From NCBI RefSeq assembly GCF_002116905.1, contig NZ_CP015118.1:62001-126000 (forward strand): DNA of 64,000 bases. The letters are read 5' to 3'. Source of the DNA: Piscinibacter gummiphilus. GTDB lineage: Bacteria > Pseudomonadota > Gammaproteobacteria > Burkholderiales > Burkholderiaceae_C. The notes beneath the pieces are model-generated. The model was not told the DNA's origin, did no database searches, and saw nothing but the letters and a program-made list of their open reading frames with translations. Positions 25,573-32,817 of the stretch are shown piece after piece. The translations under genes were made by a program, and so were the position numbers. Each line of letters starts with the position of its first letter. Position 1 is the stretch's first letter.

Positions 25573-26574
25573 TCAGGCCGCCAGCTTCGTGCCGCCGAAG
25601 GTCGTCTGCTTGACGAACTTCGAGAGCAGGTGGTCGCCCGAGCTGATGGGGGCGTACTTCGCGGGCTCCTCCGCGCTCTGGCAGGCCGGCAGGCACTCGA
25701 CCATCGCGTCGTAGTTGGGCTGGTGGAAGAACACGAGCGACTGGCGCTTGCGGTTCTCGGGCGAATCGATCGGCGGGTTGACCACGCGGTGCAGCGTCGA
25801 CACCCAGCGGTCGTTCGTCCACTGCATCATCAGGTCGCCGAGGTTCACGACGAACGACCCCGGCACGTGTGGCACGTCGACCCACTGGCCTTCGGTGGTG
25901 ACCTGCAGGCCGGGGCCGTCGGGCAGCACGATGGTGAGGCTGCCGTAGTCGCTGTGGGCGCTGGCGCGCAGCTGGCCGGGCAGGGCCTTTTCGGTGAGGC
26001 GCGGGTAGCTCAGCACGCGGAACATGCTGATGTGGCGGTCGATCTTGTCGTCGAACCAGGTCTCGGGCAGGTCGAGGGCCAGCGCGAAGATGCGCATCAG
26101 CGAACGCGACAGGTCGCTCATCGCGGCGAAGTACTCGGTGCTCGCGGCCCGGAACGCGGGGTCGGCGGGCCACACGTTCGGCGCGAAGTGCGGGCCGGCG
26201 TTGGCCTCCGCGTAGTACGGGTCGCCGGCGGGCACGTCGGTGGGGCCGATCGAGAACGACTCCTTCAGGTCACCGGGGGCGGCGTCCTCCATGCTGTACG
26301 ACAGGCTCTCCTCGGCGACGGCGCTGTAGCCGCGGACCATGTCGGCGCGGGGGCGGTCCACCGCGCGCTTGGCGGGCAGGGGCAGCGCGAAGAAGGCCTG
26401 CGAGAGGGCGGAGACGCGGTCCACCAGCTCTTTGGGAATCTGGTGGTTCGTGATCACGAGGAAGCCGATGCTGCGGCAGGCTTCGTCGACGGCGCGGGCG
26501 ACGGCAGCCTTGCCTTCGGGCGTGCCCGAGAAGTACGGCTGCAGGTCGATGATGGGAACGGTCTTCAAGGTCAT
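25573..26574 (-). CDS. 2-oxoglutarate/Fe(II)-dependent dioxygenase (isopenicillin-N-synthase family)
   Basis: A 333-residue enzyme with the N-terminal DIOX_N segment (VPIIDLQPYF to SIGFLVITNHQIP) and the catalytic jelly roll. The iron triad is H207, D209 (AHSDYGSLT) and H262 (TLHRVVNPP); the 2-oxoglutarate-binding R277-x-S279 pair is RQS. All catalytic residues are present, so it should hydroxylate or otherwise oxidise a small molecule. The same superfamily includes fungal thymine-7-hydroxylase. It is the first gene of the nine-gene operon. The start at 26574 gives the standard N-terminus; the longer frame upstream lacks homology. Confidence 0.85.
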   Translation of the reverse strand: MTLKTVPIIDLQPYFSGTPEGKAAVARAVDEACRSIGFLVITNHQIPKELVDRVSALSQAFFALPLPAKRAVDRPRADMVRGYSAVAEESLSYSMEDAAPGDLKESFSIGPTDVPAGDPYYAEANAGPHFAPNVWPADPAFRAASTEYFAAMSDLSRSLMRIFALALDLPETWFDDKIDRHISMFRVLSYPRLTEKALPGQLRASAHSDYGSLTIVLPDGPGLQVTTEGQWVDVPHVPGSFVVNLGDLMMQWTNDRWVSTLHRVVNPPIDSPENRKRQSLVFFHQPNYDAMVECLPACQSAEEPAKYAPISSGDHLLSKFVKQTTFGGTKLAA

Positions 26575-26635
26575 GGGGCGATCCGGCAAGGGAAGTCGTT
26601 GACCCAGGACAAATAGCAACGTCCATGCCACTTTT

Positions 26636-26647
26636 GACCAAATGGTC
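26636..26647. promoter_or_regulatory. Candidate operator upstream of the dioxygenase operon
   Basis: Inverted repeat GACCA-AA-TGGTC, 62 bp upstream of the dioxygenase start. Short dyads of this form bind GntR-type regulators, but no such gene is adjacent. Position and symmetry are the only evidence. Confidence 0.35.
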
Positions 26648-26751
26648 CACCTCTCGGATCGCGAGGTTCGGTGCGGATTCCGGGCTTCGCAGCACCGGCG
26701 GCGTGCATGCGCCGCGCACCGTGCGTGCGCGTGGTGCGCCCGCAATGAAAA

Positions 26752-26784
26752 CGGGCGGACGCTGTCGTCGACAGCGTCCGCCCG
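26752..26784 (-). terminator. Rho-independent terminator of mmsA
   Basis: Perfect 15-bp arms (26752-26766 and 26770-26784) around a 3-nt loop, 20 bp after the mmsA stop on the minus strand. Read on that strand the stem is followed by a short GTTTTC tract. Confidence 0.8.
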
Positions 26785-26803
26785 AGGGGAAAGGCCTGCG
26801 CGG

Positions 26804-28324
26804 TTACTTCGCCGTCGGCATCGCGAACTCGGCACCCTTCGCCGTGCTTTCCGCCCAGCGCTGCATCACCGACTTCTGCTTCGTGTAGAAGCGCACGCCT
26901 TCCTCGCCGTAGGCGTGGGTGTCGCCGAACAGGCTTCGCTTCCAGCCGCCGAAGCCGTGCCAGGCCATGGGCACGGGGATGGGCACGTTGATGCCCACCA
27001 TGCCCACCTCGATGCGGCGGGCGAACTCGCGGGCGATGTGGCCGTCGCGGGTGTAGCAGGCGACGCCGTTGCCGAACTCGTGGTCGTTGACGAGTTGCAC
27101 CGCCTCGGCGAAGTCCTTCGCGCGCACGCACGACAGCACGGGGCCGAAGATCTCTTCCTTGTAGATGCGCATGGCCGGGGTCACGTGGTCGAACAGCGTG
27201 CCGCCCGTGAAGAAGCCGTCCTCGTGGCCTGGCACCTTCAGGCCGCGGCCGTCGACGACCAGCTGGGCGCCTTCCTCCACGCCGAGGCCGATGTAGCCCT
27301 CGATGCGTTCGAGCGCCTGCTTCGTGACGATGGGGCCCATCTCGGCGTCGGCTTCCATGCCGTTCTTCACCTTCAGCGTGCGGGCGCGTTCGGCGAGCAG
27401 CGGGATCAGCCTGTCGCCCACGTCGCCCACCAGCACGGCCACGCTGATGGCCATGCAGCGTTCACCGGCGGAGCCGTAGCCGGCGCCGACGAGGGCGTCG
27501 ACGGTCTGCTCGAGGTCGGCGTCGGGCATCACCACCATGTGGTTCTTCGCGCCGCCGAGGGCCTGCACGCGCTTGCCGAAGTGGGCGCAGCGCTCCTGGA
27601 TGTAGTGGGCGATGGGCGTGGAGCCGACGAAGCTCACGGCCTTCACGTCGCGGTGTTCGATCAGCGCGTCCACCGCCACCTTGTCGCCCTGCACGACGTT
27701 GAACACGCCGTCGGGCAGGCCGGCCTCGCGCAGCAGCCCGGCCATGAAGATGGCGGCGGACGGGTCGCGTTCGCTCGGCTTGAGCACGAAGGTGTTGCCC
27801 GTGGCCAGGGCCACCGGGAACATCCAGCACGGCACCATGCACGGGAAGTTGAACGGCGTCACACCGGCCACCACGCCGAGCGGCTGGCGCATCGTCCAGT
27901 TGTCGATGCCGGTGCTGACCTGGTCGGTGTAGTCGCCCTTCAGCAGCTGCGGGATGCCGCAGGCGAACTCGATGATGTCGATGCCGCGCGAGACCTCGCC
28001 CTGCGCGTCCGAGAACACCTTGCCGTGTTCGGCGGTGATCATCGCGGCGAGCGTGTCGCGGTGTTCGTTCATCAGGCCGAGGAACTTGTTCAGCACGCGG
28101 GCGCGCCGGATGGGCGGGGTGTCGGCCCAGGCCGGGAAGGCCTTCTTCGCGGCGGCCACGGCGGCGTCCACCTCGGACACGTCGGCCAACGCCACGTGGC
28201 GTGCCACCGCACCGGTGGCGGGGTTGTAGACGGCCTGGCGCCGGCCGCTCGCGCCCGGGACGTCGCGCCCGCCCACGTGGTGGCCGATGTCGAGGGTGGA
28301 GGTGAAGGATTCGGTGGCGCCCAT
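26804..28324 (-). CDS. mmsA: CoA-acylating methylmalonate-semialdehyde dehydrogenase
   Basis: A 506-residue aldehyde dehydrogenase of the CoA-dependent group that converts methylmalonate or malonate semialdehyde to propionyl- or acetyl-CoA in valine, myo-inositol, beta-alanine and pyrimidine catabolism. Diagnostic stretches are GVTPFNFPCMVPCWMFPVAL, the cofactor loop VSFVGSTPIAHYI and the catalytic cysteine in GSAGERCMAISVAV. No mmsB or acyl-CoA dehydrogenase gene is adjacent. It is divergent from a LysR gene and ends at a strong terminator, so it is a single-gene unit. Its position after the dioxygenase operon may be coincidental. Confidence 0.92.
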   Translation of the reverse strand: MGATESFTSTLDIGHHVGGRDVPGASGRRQAVYNPATGAVARHVALADVSEVDAAVAAAKKAFPAWADTPPIRRARVLNKFLGLMNEHRDTLAAMITAEHGKVFSDAQGEVSRGIDIIEFACGIPQLLKGDYTDQVSTGIDNWTMRQPLGVVAGVTPFNFPCMVPCWMFPVALATGNTFVLKPSERDPSAAIFMAGLLREAGLPDGVFNVVQGDKVAVDALIEHRDVKAVSFVGSTPIAHYIQERCAHFGKRVQALGGAKNHMVVMPDADLEQTVDALVGAGYGSAGERCMAISVAVLVGDVGDRLIPLLAERARTLKVKNGMEADAEMGPIVTKQALERIEGYIGLGVEEGAQLVVDGRGLKVPGHEDGFFTGGTLFDHVTPAMRIYKEEIFGPVLSCVRAKDFAEAVQLVNDHEFGNGVACYTRDGHIAREFARRIEVGMVGINVPIPVPMAWHGFGGWKRSLFGDTHAYGEEGVRFYTKQKSVMQRWAESTAKGAEFAMPTAK

Positions 28325-28425
28325 GGTGTCTCTCCAGTGTGGATGCGCACAGTCTAGGCAGGCCCGGCGGCCGGTCCAAGCGCTGTCGGCTGGATTCTCT
28401 GTTCAGAATACTTAACAATCGATGC

Positions 28426-29373
28426 ATGAAGAACAAGAAGATCGAGGCGCTGTGGGCGCATGTGCACGGGCTCGGTGTGCTGGCCGCGCTCGGCAGCTAC
28501 ACGGCCGCCGCGCAGCGGCTGGGCGTCAGCAAGGCGGCGATGAGCCAGCGCATCGCCGAGCTGGAGCAGGCCGCGGGCGTGCCACTGGTGCGCCGCACCA
28601 CGCGCAGCGTGCGCCTCACCGAGGCGGGCCAGCGGCTGGTCGACAGCACGCGGGCGGCCTTCGACGAGATCGAGCGCAGCTTCTCCGGCGTGAAGGACCT
28701 GGCCGCGGCGCCGCGTGGCGTGCTGCGGGTCACGGCGCCGGTCGCGCTCGGGCGCCAGCAGATCGTGCCGCTGATCCCGGCGTTCCTGAAGCTGTACCCG
28801 GAGGTGCGCGTGGAGCTGGAGCTGTCCGACCGCCTCGTGTCGCTGGCCCAGGAGGGCTTCGACCTCGCCGTGCGCCACGTGGCCGCCGTGCCCGACACGC
28901 ACGTGGCGTGGACGCTGTGCGAGACCCGGTCGCTGCTGGTGGCCAGCCGGGCCTACCTGCGCCGCCGCGGCGTGCCGCGCGTGCCGGGAGACCTGGCGGA
29001 CCACGACTGCCTGCACTACCTGCGCGGAGGCGACACCCCGACGTGGAGCTTCGAGCCGGCCAAGGGCCGCGGCGGCCGGGTCGCGGTGGGCGTGCGGGGC
29101 GCGTTCGCGGCGAACAACAGCGAGGCCCTGCGCGAGATGGCGCTGGCCGGGGCCGGCATCGCCCTCGTGCCCGACTTCAGCGCGCACCGCGACGTCGCGG
29201 CGGGGCGGCTGGTGGAGGTGCTGCCGTCCTGGCGGCCCGTGGGGGCGTTCGGCGGTCAGCTGTATGCCATCCGGCCTTACAGCCCGCACGTGCCGCGCAC
29301 GGTGCAGGCGCTGGTGAGCTACCTGCGCGAGGGACTGGCGGCGGGGTTTCCCACCACCGCGGCGGAGGGCTGA
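28426..29373 (+). CDS. LysR-family transcriptional regulator
   Basis: A 315-residue LysR regulator with the HTH at about residues 11-68 (ALGSYTAAAQRLGVSKAAMSQRIAELEQ) and a CrgA-like effector domain. The start at 28426 (MKNKKIE) is preceded by an AT-rich promoter-like stretch; an earlier in-frame ATG would add sequence from the shared promoter region. It is divergent from mmsA across 101 bp and is its probable regulator. Its last 55 bases overlap the convergent membrane-protein gene. Confidence 0.87.
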   Translation: MKNKKIEALWAHVHGLGVLAALGSYTAAAQRLGVSKAAMSQRIAELEQAAGVPLVRRTTRSVRLTEAGQRLVDSTRAAFDEIERSFSGVKDLAAAPRGVLRVTAPVALGRQQIVPLIPAFLKLYPEVRVELELSDRLVSLAQEGFDLAVRHVAAVPDTHVAWTLCETRSLLVASRAYLRRRGVPRVPGDLADHDCLHYLRGGDTPTWSFEPAKGRGGRVAVGVRGAFAANNSEALREMALAGAGIALVPDFSAHRDVAAGRLVEVLPSWRPVGAFGGQLYAIRPYSPHVPRTVQALVSYLREGLAAGFPTTAAEG

Positions 29374-29759
29374 GGCCGGCCCGGCGGCAGCAGCCAGGCC
29401 GCCGCCGCCATGCCCGTGAACATCGTGGCCACGAGCGCATGGGCGTCGGTCATGCCCGTGTGGCGGGCCAGGGCGGGTGCGAGCAACCCGACGGCGGCCA
29501 TGCCGAGCAACATCGCCGCGGCGTGGGCGGTGCGCACGGCCGCGCGCAGGCCGGGTCCGTGGGGCACGAGCCACGCGGCCACGACCATCAGCAGGTGCGA
29601 GGCGGGCATCGCCACGCCGTGGCGCAGTGCCGCCTGCCACGGCGAGTCGGGGTCGCCGCACCACGCGGCGAGCACATCGAGCGGCACGTCGCGGGTGTCG
29701 AGCCAGAGGCCGGCGGCCATGCCGGCCCCGCACACGGCCGTGGACAGCAGGCGGTCCAC
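29319..29759 (-). CDS. Small integral membrane protein, unknown function
   Basis: A 146-residue hydrophobic protein with about four transmembrane segments and no recognisable motif. It follows the DUF899 gene by 7 bp, suggesting co-transcription, and overlaps the LysR gene at its 3' end by 55 bases. The C-terminal tail (AVVGNPAASPSRR) lies entirely in the overlap. I do not recognise the family. Confidence 0.6.
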   Translation of the reverse strand: MDRLLSTAVCGAGMAAGLWLDTRDVPLDVLAAWCGDPDSPWQAALRHGVAMPASHLLMVVAAWLVPHGPGLRAAVRTAHAAAMLLGMAAVGLLAPALARHTGMTDAHALVATMFTGMAAAAWLLPPGRPQPSAAVVGNPAASPSRR

Positions 29760-29766
29760 CGCACCC

Positions 29767-30516
29767 TCAGCCGCAGCAGCCGGGCGCGGGCTTCACCGCG
29801 TCCGGGTACGCGTCGTGGCGGCGCAGCCAGTCGGTCATCTTGCCGTCGGCGCCGGTCTCGTTGCGGCCCAGCGGCATCATGTCGAGCACCATGTACGTGG
29901 TGAGCAGGTCCTCGCCGCCGCGCGCGTACGACGAGTAGGTGTGGAACACCTCGCCCTGCGCGTTGCGGTAGAAGGTGCTGACACCCGGGGCGTCGGGGCC
30001 CCACGACTTGACCTTGCCGTAGTTGTAGGCCACCTCGCCCGATGCGACCTCCTCGGGCGTGAAGCCGACGCCGTAGTCGTGGTTGAACGAGGAGCCCGCC
30101 GACGAGACCCAGCGCAAGTCCCAGCCCATGCGCTGCTGGTAGCGGCGGATGTCGTCGAGCGGGGCGCGCGAGACGAGCACCACCGACACGTCGTGGTGCT
30201 CGAGGTGCACGCGGGTGCCCACGAGGTGGTCGGCGATGAACGAACACCCCACGCAGCCTTCGGCGTCGCCGGGGCCCAGCATGAAGTGGTAGACGAACAA
30301 CTGGCTGTTGGACCCGAACAGTTCGGCGAGGGACTTCGGGCCCTCGGGTGTCTCGAAGGTGTAGTCGGTGTCCACCTTCACCCACGGCAGTGCGCGGCGT
30401 TCCTCGGCGAGGCGGTCGCGTGTGCGGGTGAACTCCTTCTCGTGCGCCAGCAGGCGCTTGCGGGCGGCGAGCCAGTCCGCGCGGGATGCGACGGGATGGG
30501 CGGGGACGTTGTCCAT
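29767..30516 (-). CDS. DUF899 family thioredoxin-like protein
   Basis: A 249-residue cytosolic protein of the DUF899 family. The signature is the central segment FVYHFMLGPGDAEGCVGCSF with a CXXC-like pair (CVGC) on a thioredoxin-like fold, and the C-terminal DMMPLGRNE. The protein ends in PGCCG. Function is not established; the family is often linked to redox-responsive regulators. The 75 bp upstream hold TTGCAAACCAGAAAG, which may be part of its promoter. Confidence 0.8.
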   Translation of the reverse strand: MDNVPAHPVASRADWLAARKRLLAHEKEFTRTRDRLAEERRALPWVKVDTDYTFETPEGPKSLAELFGSNSQLFVYHFMLGPGDAEGCVGCSFIADHLVGTRVHLEHHDVSVVLVSRAPLDDIRRYQQRMGWDLRWVSSAGSSFNHDYGVGFTPEEVASGEVAYNYGKVKSWGPDAPGVSTFYRNAQGEVFHTYSSYARGGEDLLTTYMVLDMMPLGRNETGADGKMTDWLRRHDAYPDAVKPAPGCCG

Positions 30517-30591
30517 CGAACTCTCCTTCGATTTGCAAACCAGAAAGTTAAGTGTTCAGCGTCCGTCACCCCTTGTCAAGCACCCGCGGCG

Positions 30592-31716
30592 TCATCGGGG
30601 CCTTCGCGCCGTGGGCACGCCCGCGCCCGGCGAGGGCCGCGACAGGATCAGCAGTCCGAGCACGGTGTTCAGCGAACACGCGCCGACGAGGACCAGCAGG
30701 GCCGTCGCACCCGCATCGCGGTGAAGCAGCACGCTGGCGAACGCGGTGCCGAGCCACATGAAGGCGAGGAGCAGGCGCAGCGCCCACGCCGCGGCCGGGC
30801 TGAGCGACACCCGCAGGTCCACCATCGGTTCCGGCGCGGTGATGGCCAGGCCGTGGGCGAGCGTGGACGGCTCGCGGCCCAGCAGCCCGGCCGTGGCGTT
30901 GACCGCGGGCACGCTGCCGCGGGCCAGCAGGCGGATGGTGTCGCGGCAGAACACGCGTTGCGGAAGGGCTTCGGCGAGCCACGCGCCGAAGGCCATCAGC
31001 GGCATCGGCACGGGCAGCCACACCGCATCGCCGAGGCCCAGCGCGTCGCGGTAGCGGGCCAGCATCGTGCGGTAGGTCACCACTTCGCCGCCACCCAGTT
31101 CCAGCACGCCGCGCACCGGCTCGGGCTGCTCCACCAGCCGCACGATGGCCTCCGCCAGTTCGTAGACGTGGAGGGGGGCGAGCGGCTGCGCGCCGCGCCC
31201 CGGCAGGCAAACGACGGGCAGGCTCGCGAGGGTGGCGAACAGCGCGGCGCTCTGGCTGCCCGGGCCGTACACGAGCGACGGCCGCACCACCACGCCGTCG
31301 ACGGGCAGCGCGGCGAGGGCCTCCTCGGCGAGCAGCTTGCTGTGCAGGTAGGGCGTGCCGAGGCTCTCGGGGTCGTCACCCACGCCGAGCGCGGAGACCT
31401 GCACCACGCGCCGCACGCCCGCGATGGCCGCGCCGCGGAACAGCTCCGCGGGCCCCTCGGTGTGCACCCGCGCGAAGGACTGGCCGCGCGAGGGCATCAG
31501 GATGCCGACGCAGTTGACCACCGCGTCGACCTGCCGGTCCGCCAGGCGCCGGGCCCAGACGGCCGGGGCCGTGGGTTCCATGAAGTCGATGGGCAGCGTG
31601 GCGCGGCCATCGGCCTGGGCGCGCACGCCCTCGATGACCTGGTGGCCCCGCGACCGCAACGCGCGTGCGACCGCACGCCCCACACACCCGTGGGCTCCGC
31701 AGACGAGCACTCTCAT
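30592..31716 (-). CDS. SDR-family NAD(P)-binding protein fused to a C-terminal DoxX-like membrane domain
   Basis: A 374-residue protein. Residues 1 to about 250 form an atypical extended SDR/NmrA-like domain with the nucleotide motif VLVCGAHGCVGRAVARAL at the N-terminus and a YLHSKLLAEEAL active-site-like segment. The last 90 or so residues contain two to three hydrophobic helices (LRLLLAFMWLGTAFASVLL and ALLVLVGACSLNTVLGLLIL) resembling DoxX-like proteins. It overlaps the DCC gene by ATGA. The fusion implies a membrane-bound NAD(P)-dependent redox function of unknown substrate. Confidence 0.78.
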   Translation of the reverse strand: MRVLVCGAHGCVGRAVARALRSRGHQVIEGVRAQADGRATLPIDFMEPTAPAVWARRLADRQVDAVVNCVGILMPSRGQSFARVHTEGPAELFRGAAIAGVRRVVQVSALGVGDDPESLGTPYLHSKLLAEEALAALPVDGVVVRPSLVYGPGSQSAALFATLASLPVVCLPGRGAQPLAPLHVYELAEAIVRLVEQPEPVRGVLELGGGEVVTYRTMLARYRDALGLGDAVWLPVPMPLMAFGAWLAEALPQRVFCRDTIRLLARGSVPAVNATAGLLGREPSTLAHGLAITAPEPMVDLRVSLSPAAAWALRLLLAFMWLGTAFASVLLHRDAGATALLVLVGACSLNTVLGLLILSRPSPGAGVPTARRPR

Positions 31717-32168
31717 GACCGGTCCTCCCGGGCGATGTCGCAGGCGCCACCCCGGCAGCGCGCCATGCGGGCCAGCGTGCGGCGGGCACGCACCGTGTCG
31801 ATCAGCGGCGCCGCGGCGCGGGAGATGGGCCGCCGGTATCGCGCGAAGAGGCGGTACGCGAGGTCGAACACCGGCCGCACCGGCGCGAGCGCCGTGGGCC
31901 GCAGCACCCAGCCGAGCCCCACGGCGGCGTAGGCCGCACGCAGCGTGCTCATCCCCTTCACCACCGTGCCGTCGGCCCACACGCCGTGGAGTTCGGCGTC
32001 GAGTGCCGCGTACGTCGTGCCGTGCGCCGTGGCATCGAATCCCGGCGCGGCGATGTCGACGAAGGCGAGACGGCCCGCCGCATCGCGCGCCCGCAGGTGG
32101 TCCATCTCCAGCGAGCAGACCGGGCAGGCGGCGTCGTACAGCAGGGTCAGAGGGTAGGCGGGGCGCAT
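31713..32168 (-). CDS. DCC-family thiol-disulfide oxidoreductase-like protein (DUF393)
   Basis: A 151-residue protein with the defining motif YDAACPVCSLEMDHLRARD near residues 10-28: a CXXC in a thioredoxin-like context. The start at 32168 places the motif close to the N-terminus as in other members. The C-terminal region has an Arg-rich helix and two further cysteines (RCRGGACD). It forms an operon with the SDR-DoxX gene and lies just downstream of a GbsR-type operator copy at 32183-32204. Confidence 0.82.
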   Translation of the reverse strand: MRPAYPLTLLYDAACPVCSLEMDHLRARDAAGRLAFVDIAAPGFDATAHGTTYAALDAELHGVWADGTVVKGMSTLRAAYAAVGLGWVLRPTALAPVRPVFDLAYRLFARYRRPISRAAAPLIDTVRARRTLARMARCRGGACDIAREDRS

Positions 32169-32182
32169 CGTGGTTCTCCTGT

Positions 32183-32204
32183 AATTTCTGTCGAGAGAGA
32201 AACG
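32183..32204. promoter_or_regulatory. GbsR-type operator, imperfect copy, upstream of the DCC-SDR operon
   Basis: The left half-site AATTTCTGT (32183-32191) is identical to that of the perfect operator at 32784-32805. After the same 4-nt spacing, the right half AGAGAAACG only partly matches ACAGAAATT. It lies 15 bp upstream of the DCC start. Confidence 0.65.
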
Positions 32205-32223
32205 GTCGGGCAAAAAAAGAGGC

Positions 32224-32760
32224 TCAAGCCTCCGCGGGCGAACGCCCGATGAGCTTCTTGATCTTGGCGCCGAGCTTGAGTACCTGCGTGAGGGTCTGGG
32301 TGTCCAGGCGCAGCATCTCGTCGCTCCACAGCGTGAGGGTGTCGAGCAGTTCCAGCGTCTCCTGCATGCGCAGCTTGGCCTCGGCAGGCTCCTTCGACAT
32401 GCCGGGGTCGGCCAGCAGCTCGCGCAGGACGGCGACGGTGGGTTCGATCTCGCGGCGCTGGCGCTCCTTGACGATGGTGCGCAGCAGCTCCCACACCTGC
32501 TTCGAGGTCTCGAAGTGGTCGCGCCGGTCGCCGGCCACGTGCACGAGCTTCACGAGGTTCCAGCCCTGCAGTTCGCGCAGGCTGTTGCTGACGTTGGAGC
32601 GGGCGACCTTCAGCGTGTCGACGATCTCCTCGGCGTGCATGGGCCGCCCGGTGATGTAGAGCAGCGCATGGATCTGGGCGACGGTGCGGTTGACGCCCCA
32701 GCGGGTGCCCATCTCGCCCCAGTGGAGGACGAAACGGGAGAGGGTCGGGGAGAGGTCCAT
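32224..32760 (-). CDS. GbsR/MarR-family transcriptional regulator
   Basis: A 178-residue regulator. The winged HTH covers about residues 24-85 (AQIHALLYITGRPMHAEEIVDTLKVARSNVSNSLRELQ), preceded by the FVLHWGEMGTRWG segment typical of GbsR proteins, and a C-terminal helical dimerisation region follows. GbsR members elsewhere sense choline or other small molecules; the ligand here is unknown. A perfect palindrome lies 24 bp upstream of the start and a partial copy precedes the next genes, so self-control and control of DCC-SDR are likely. Confidence 0.87.
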   Translation of the reverse strand: MDLSPTLSRFVLHWGEMGTRWGVNRTVAQIHALLYITGRPMHAEEIVDTLKVARSNVSNSLRELQGWNLVKLVHVAGDRRDHFETSKQVWELLRTIVKERQRREIEPTVAVLRELLADPGMSKEPAEAKLRMQETLELLDTLTLWSDEMLRLDTQTLTQVLKLGAKIKKLIGRSPAEA

Positions 32761-32783
32761 GGCGACATCCTCTCGCCGCCCGC

Positions 32784-32805
32784 AATTTCTGTCAATACAG
32801 AAATT
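32784..32805. promoter_or_regulatory. GbsR-type operator, perfect palindrome
   Basis: AATTTCTGT (32784-32792) and ACAGAAATT (32797-32805) are exact inverted repeats around CAAT. The site is strikingly AT-rich for this genome, lies 24 bp upstream of the GbsR start and 13 bp below the rtcR stop, and is half-repeated at 32183. Confidence 0.75.
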
Positions 32806-32817
32806 CTGGATCCGAGA

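Noticed and set aside
26804..28324. mmsA as a tenth gene of the dioxygenase operon
   Set aside because: A strong terminator separates mmsA from the operon, and a divergent LysR gene gives it its own control; a metabolic link remains possible but is not shown.
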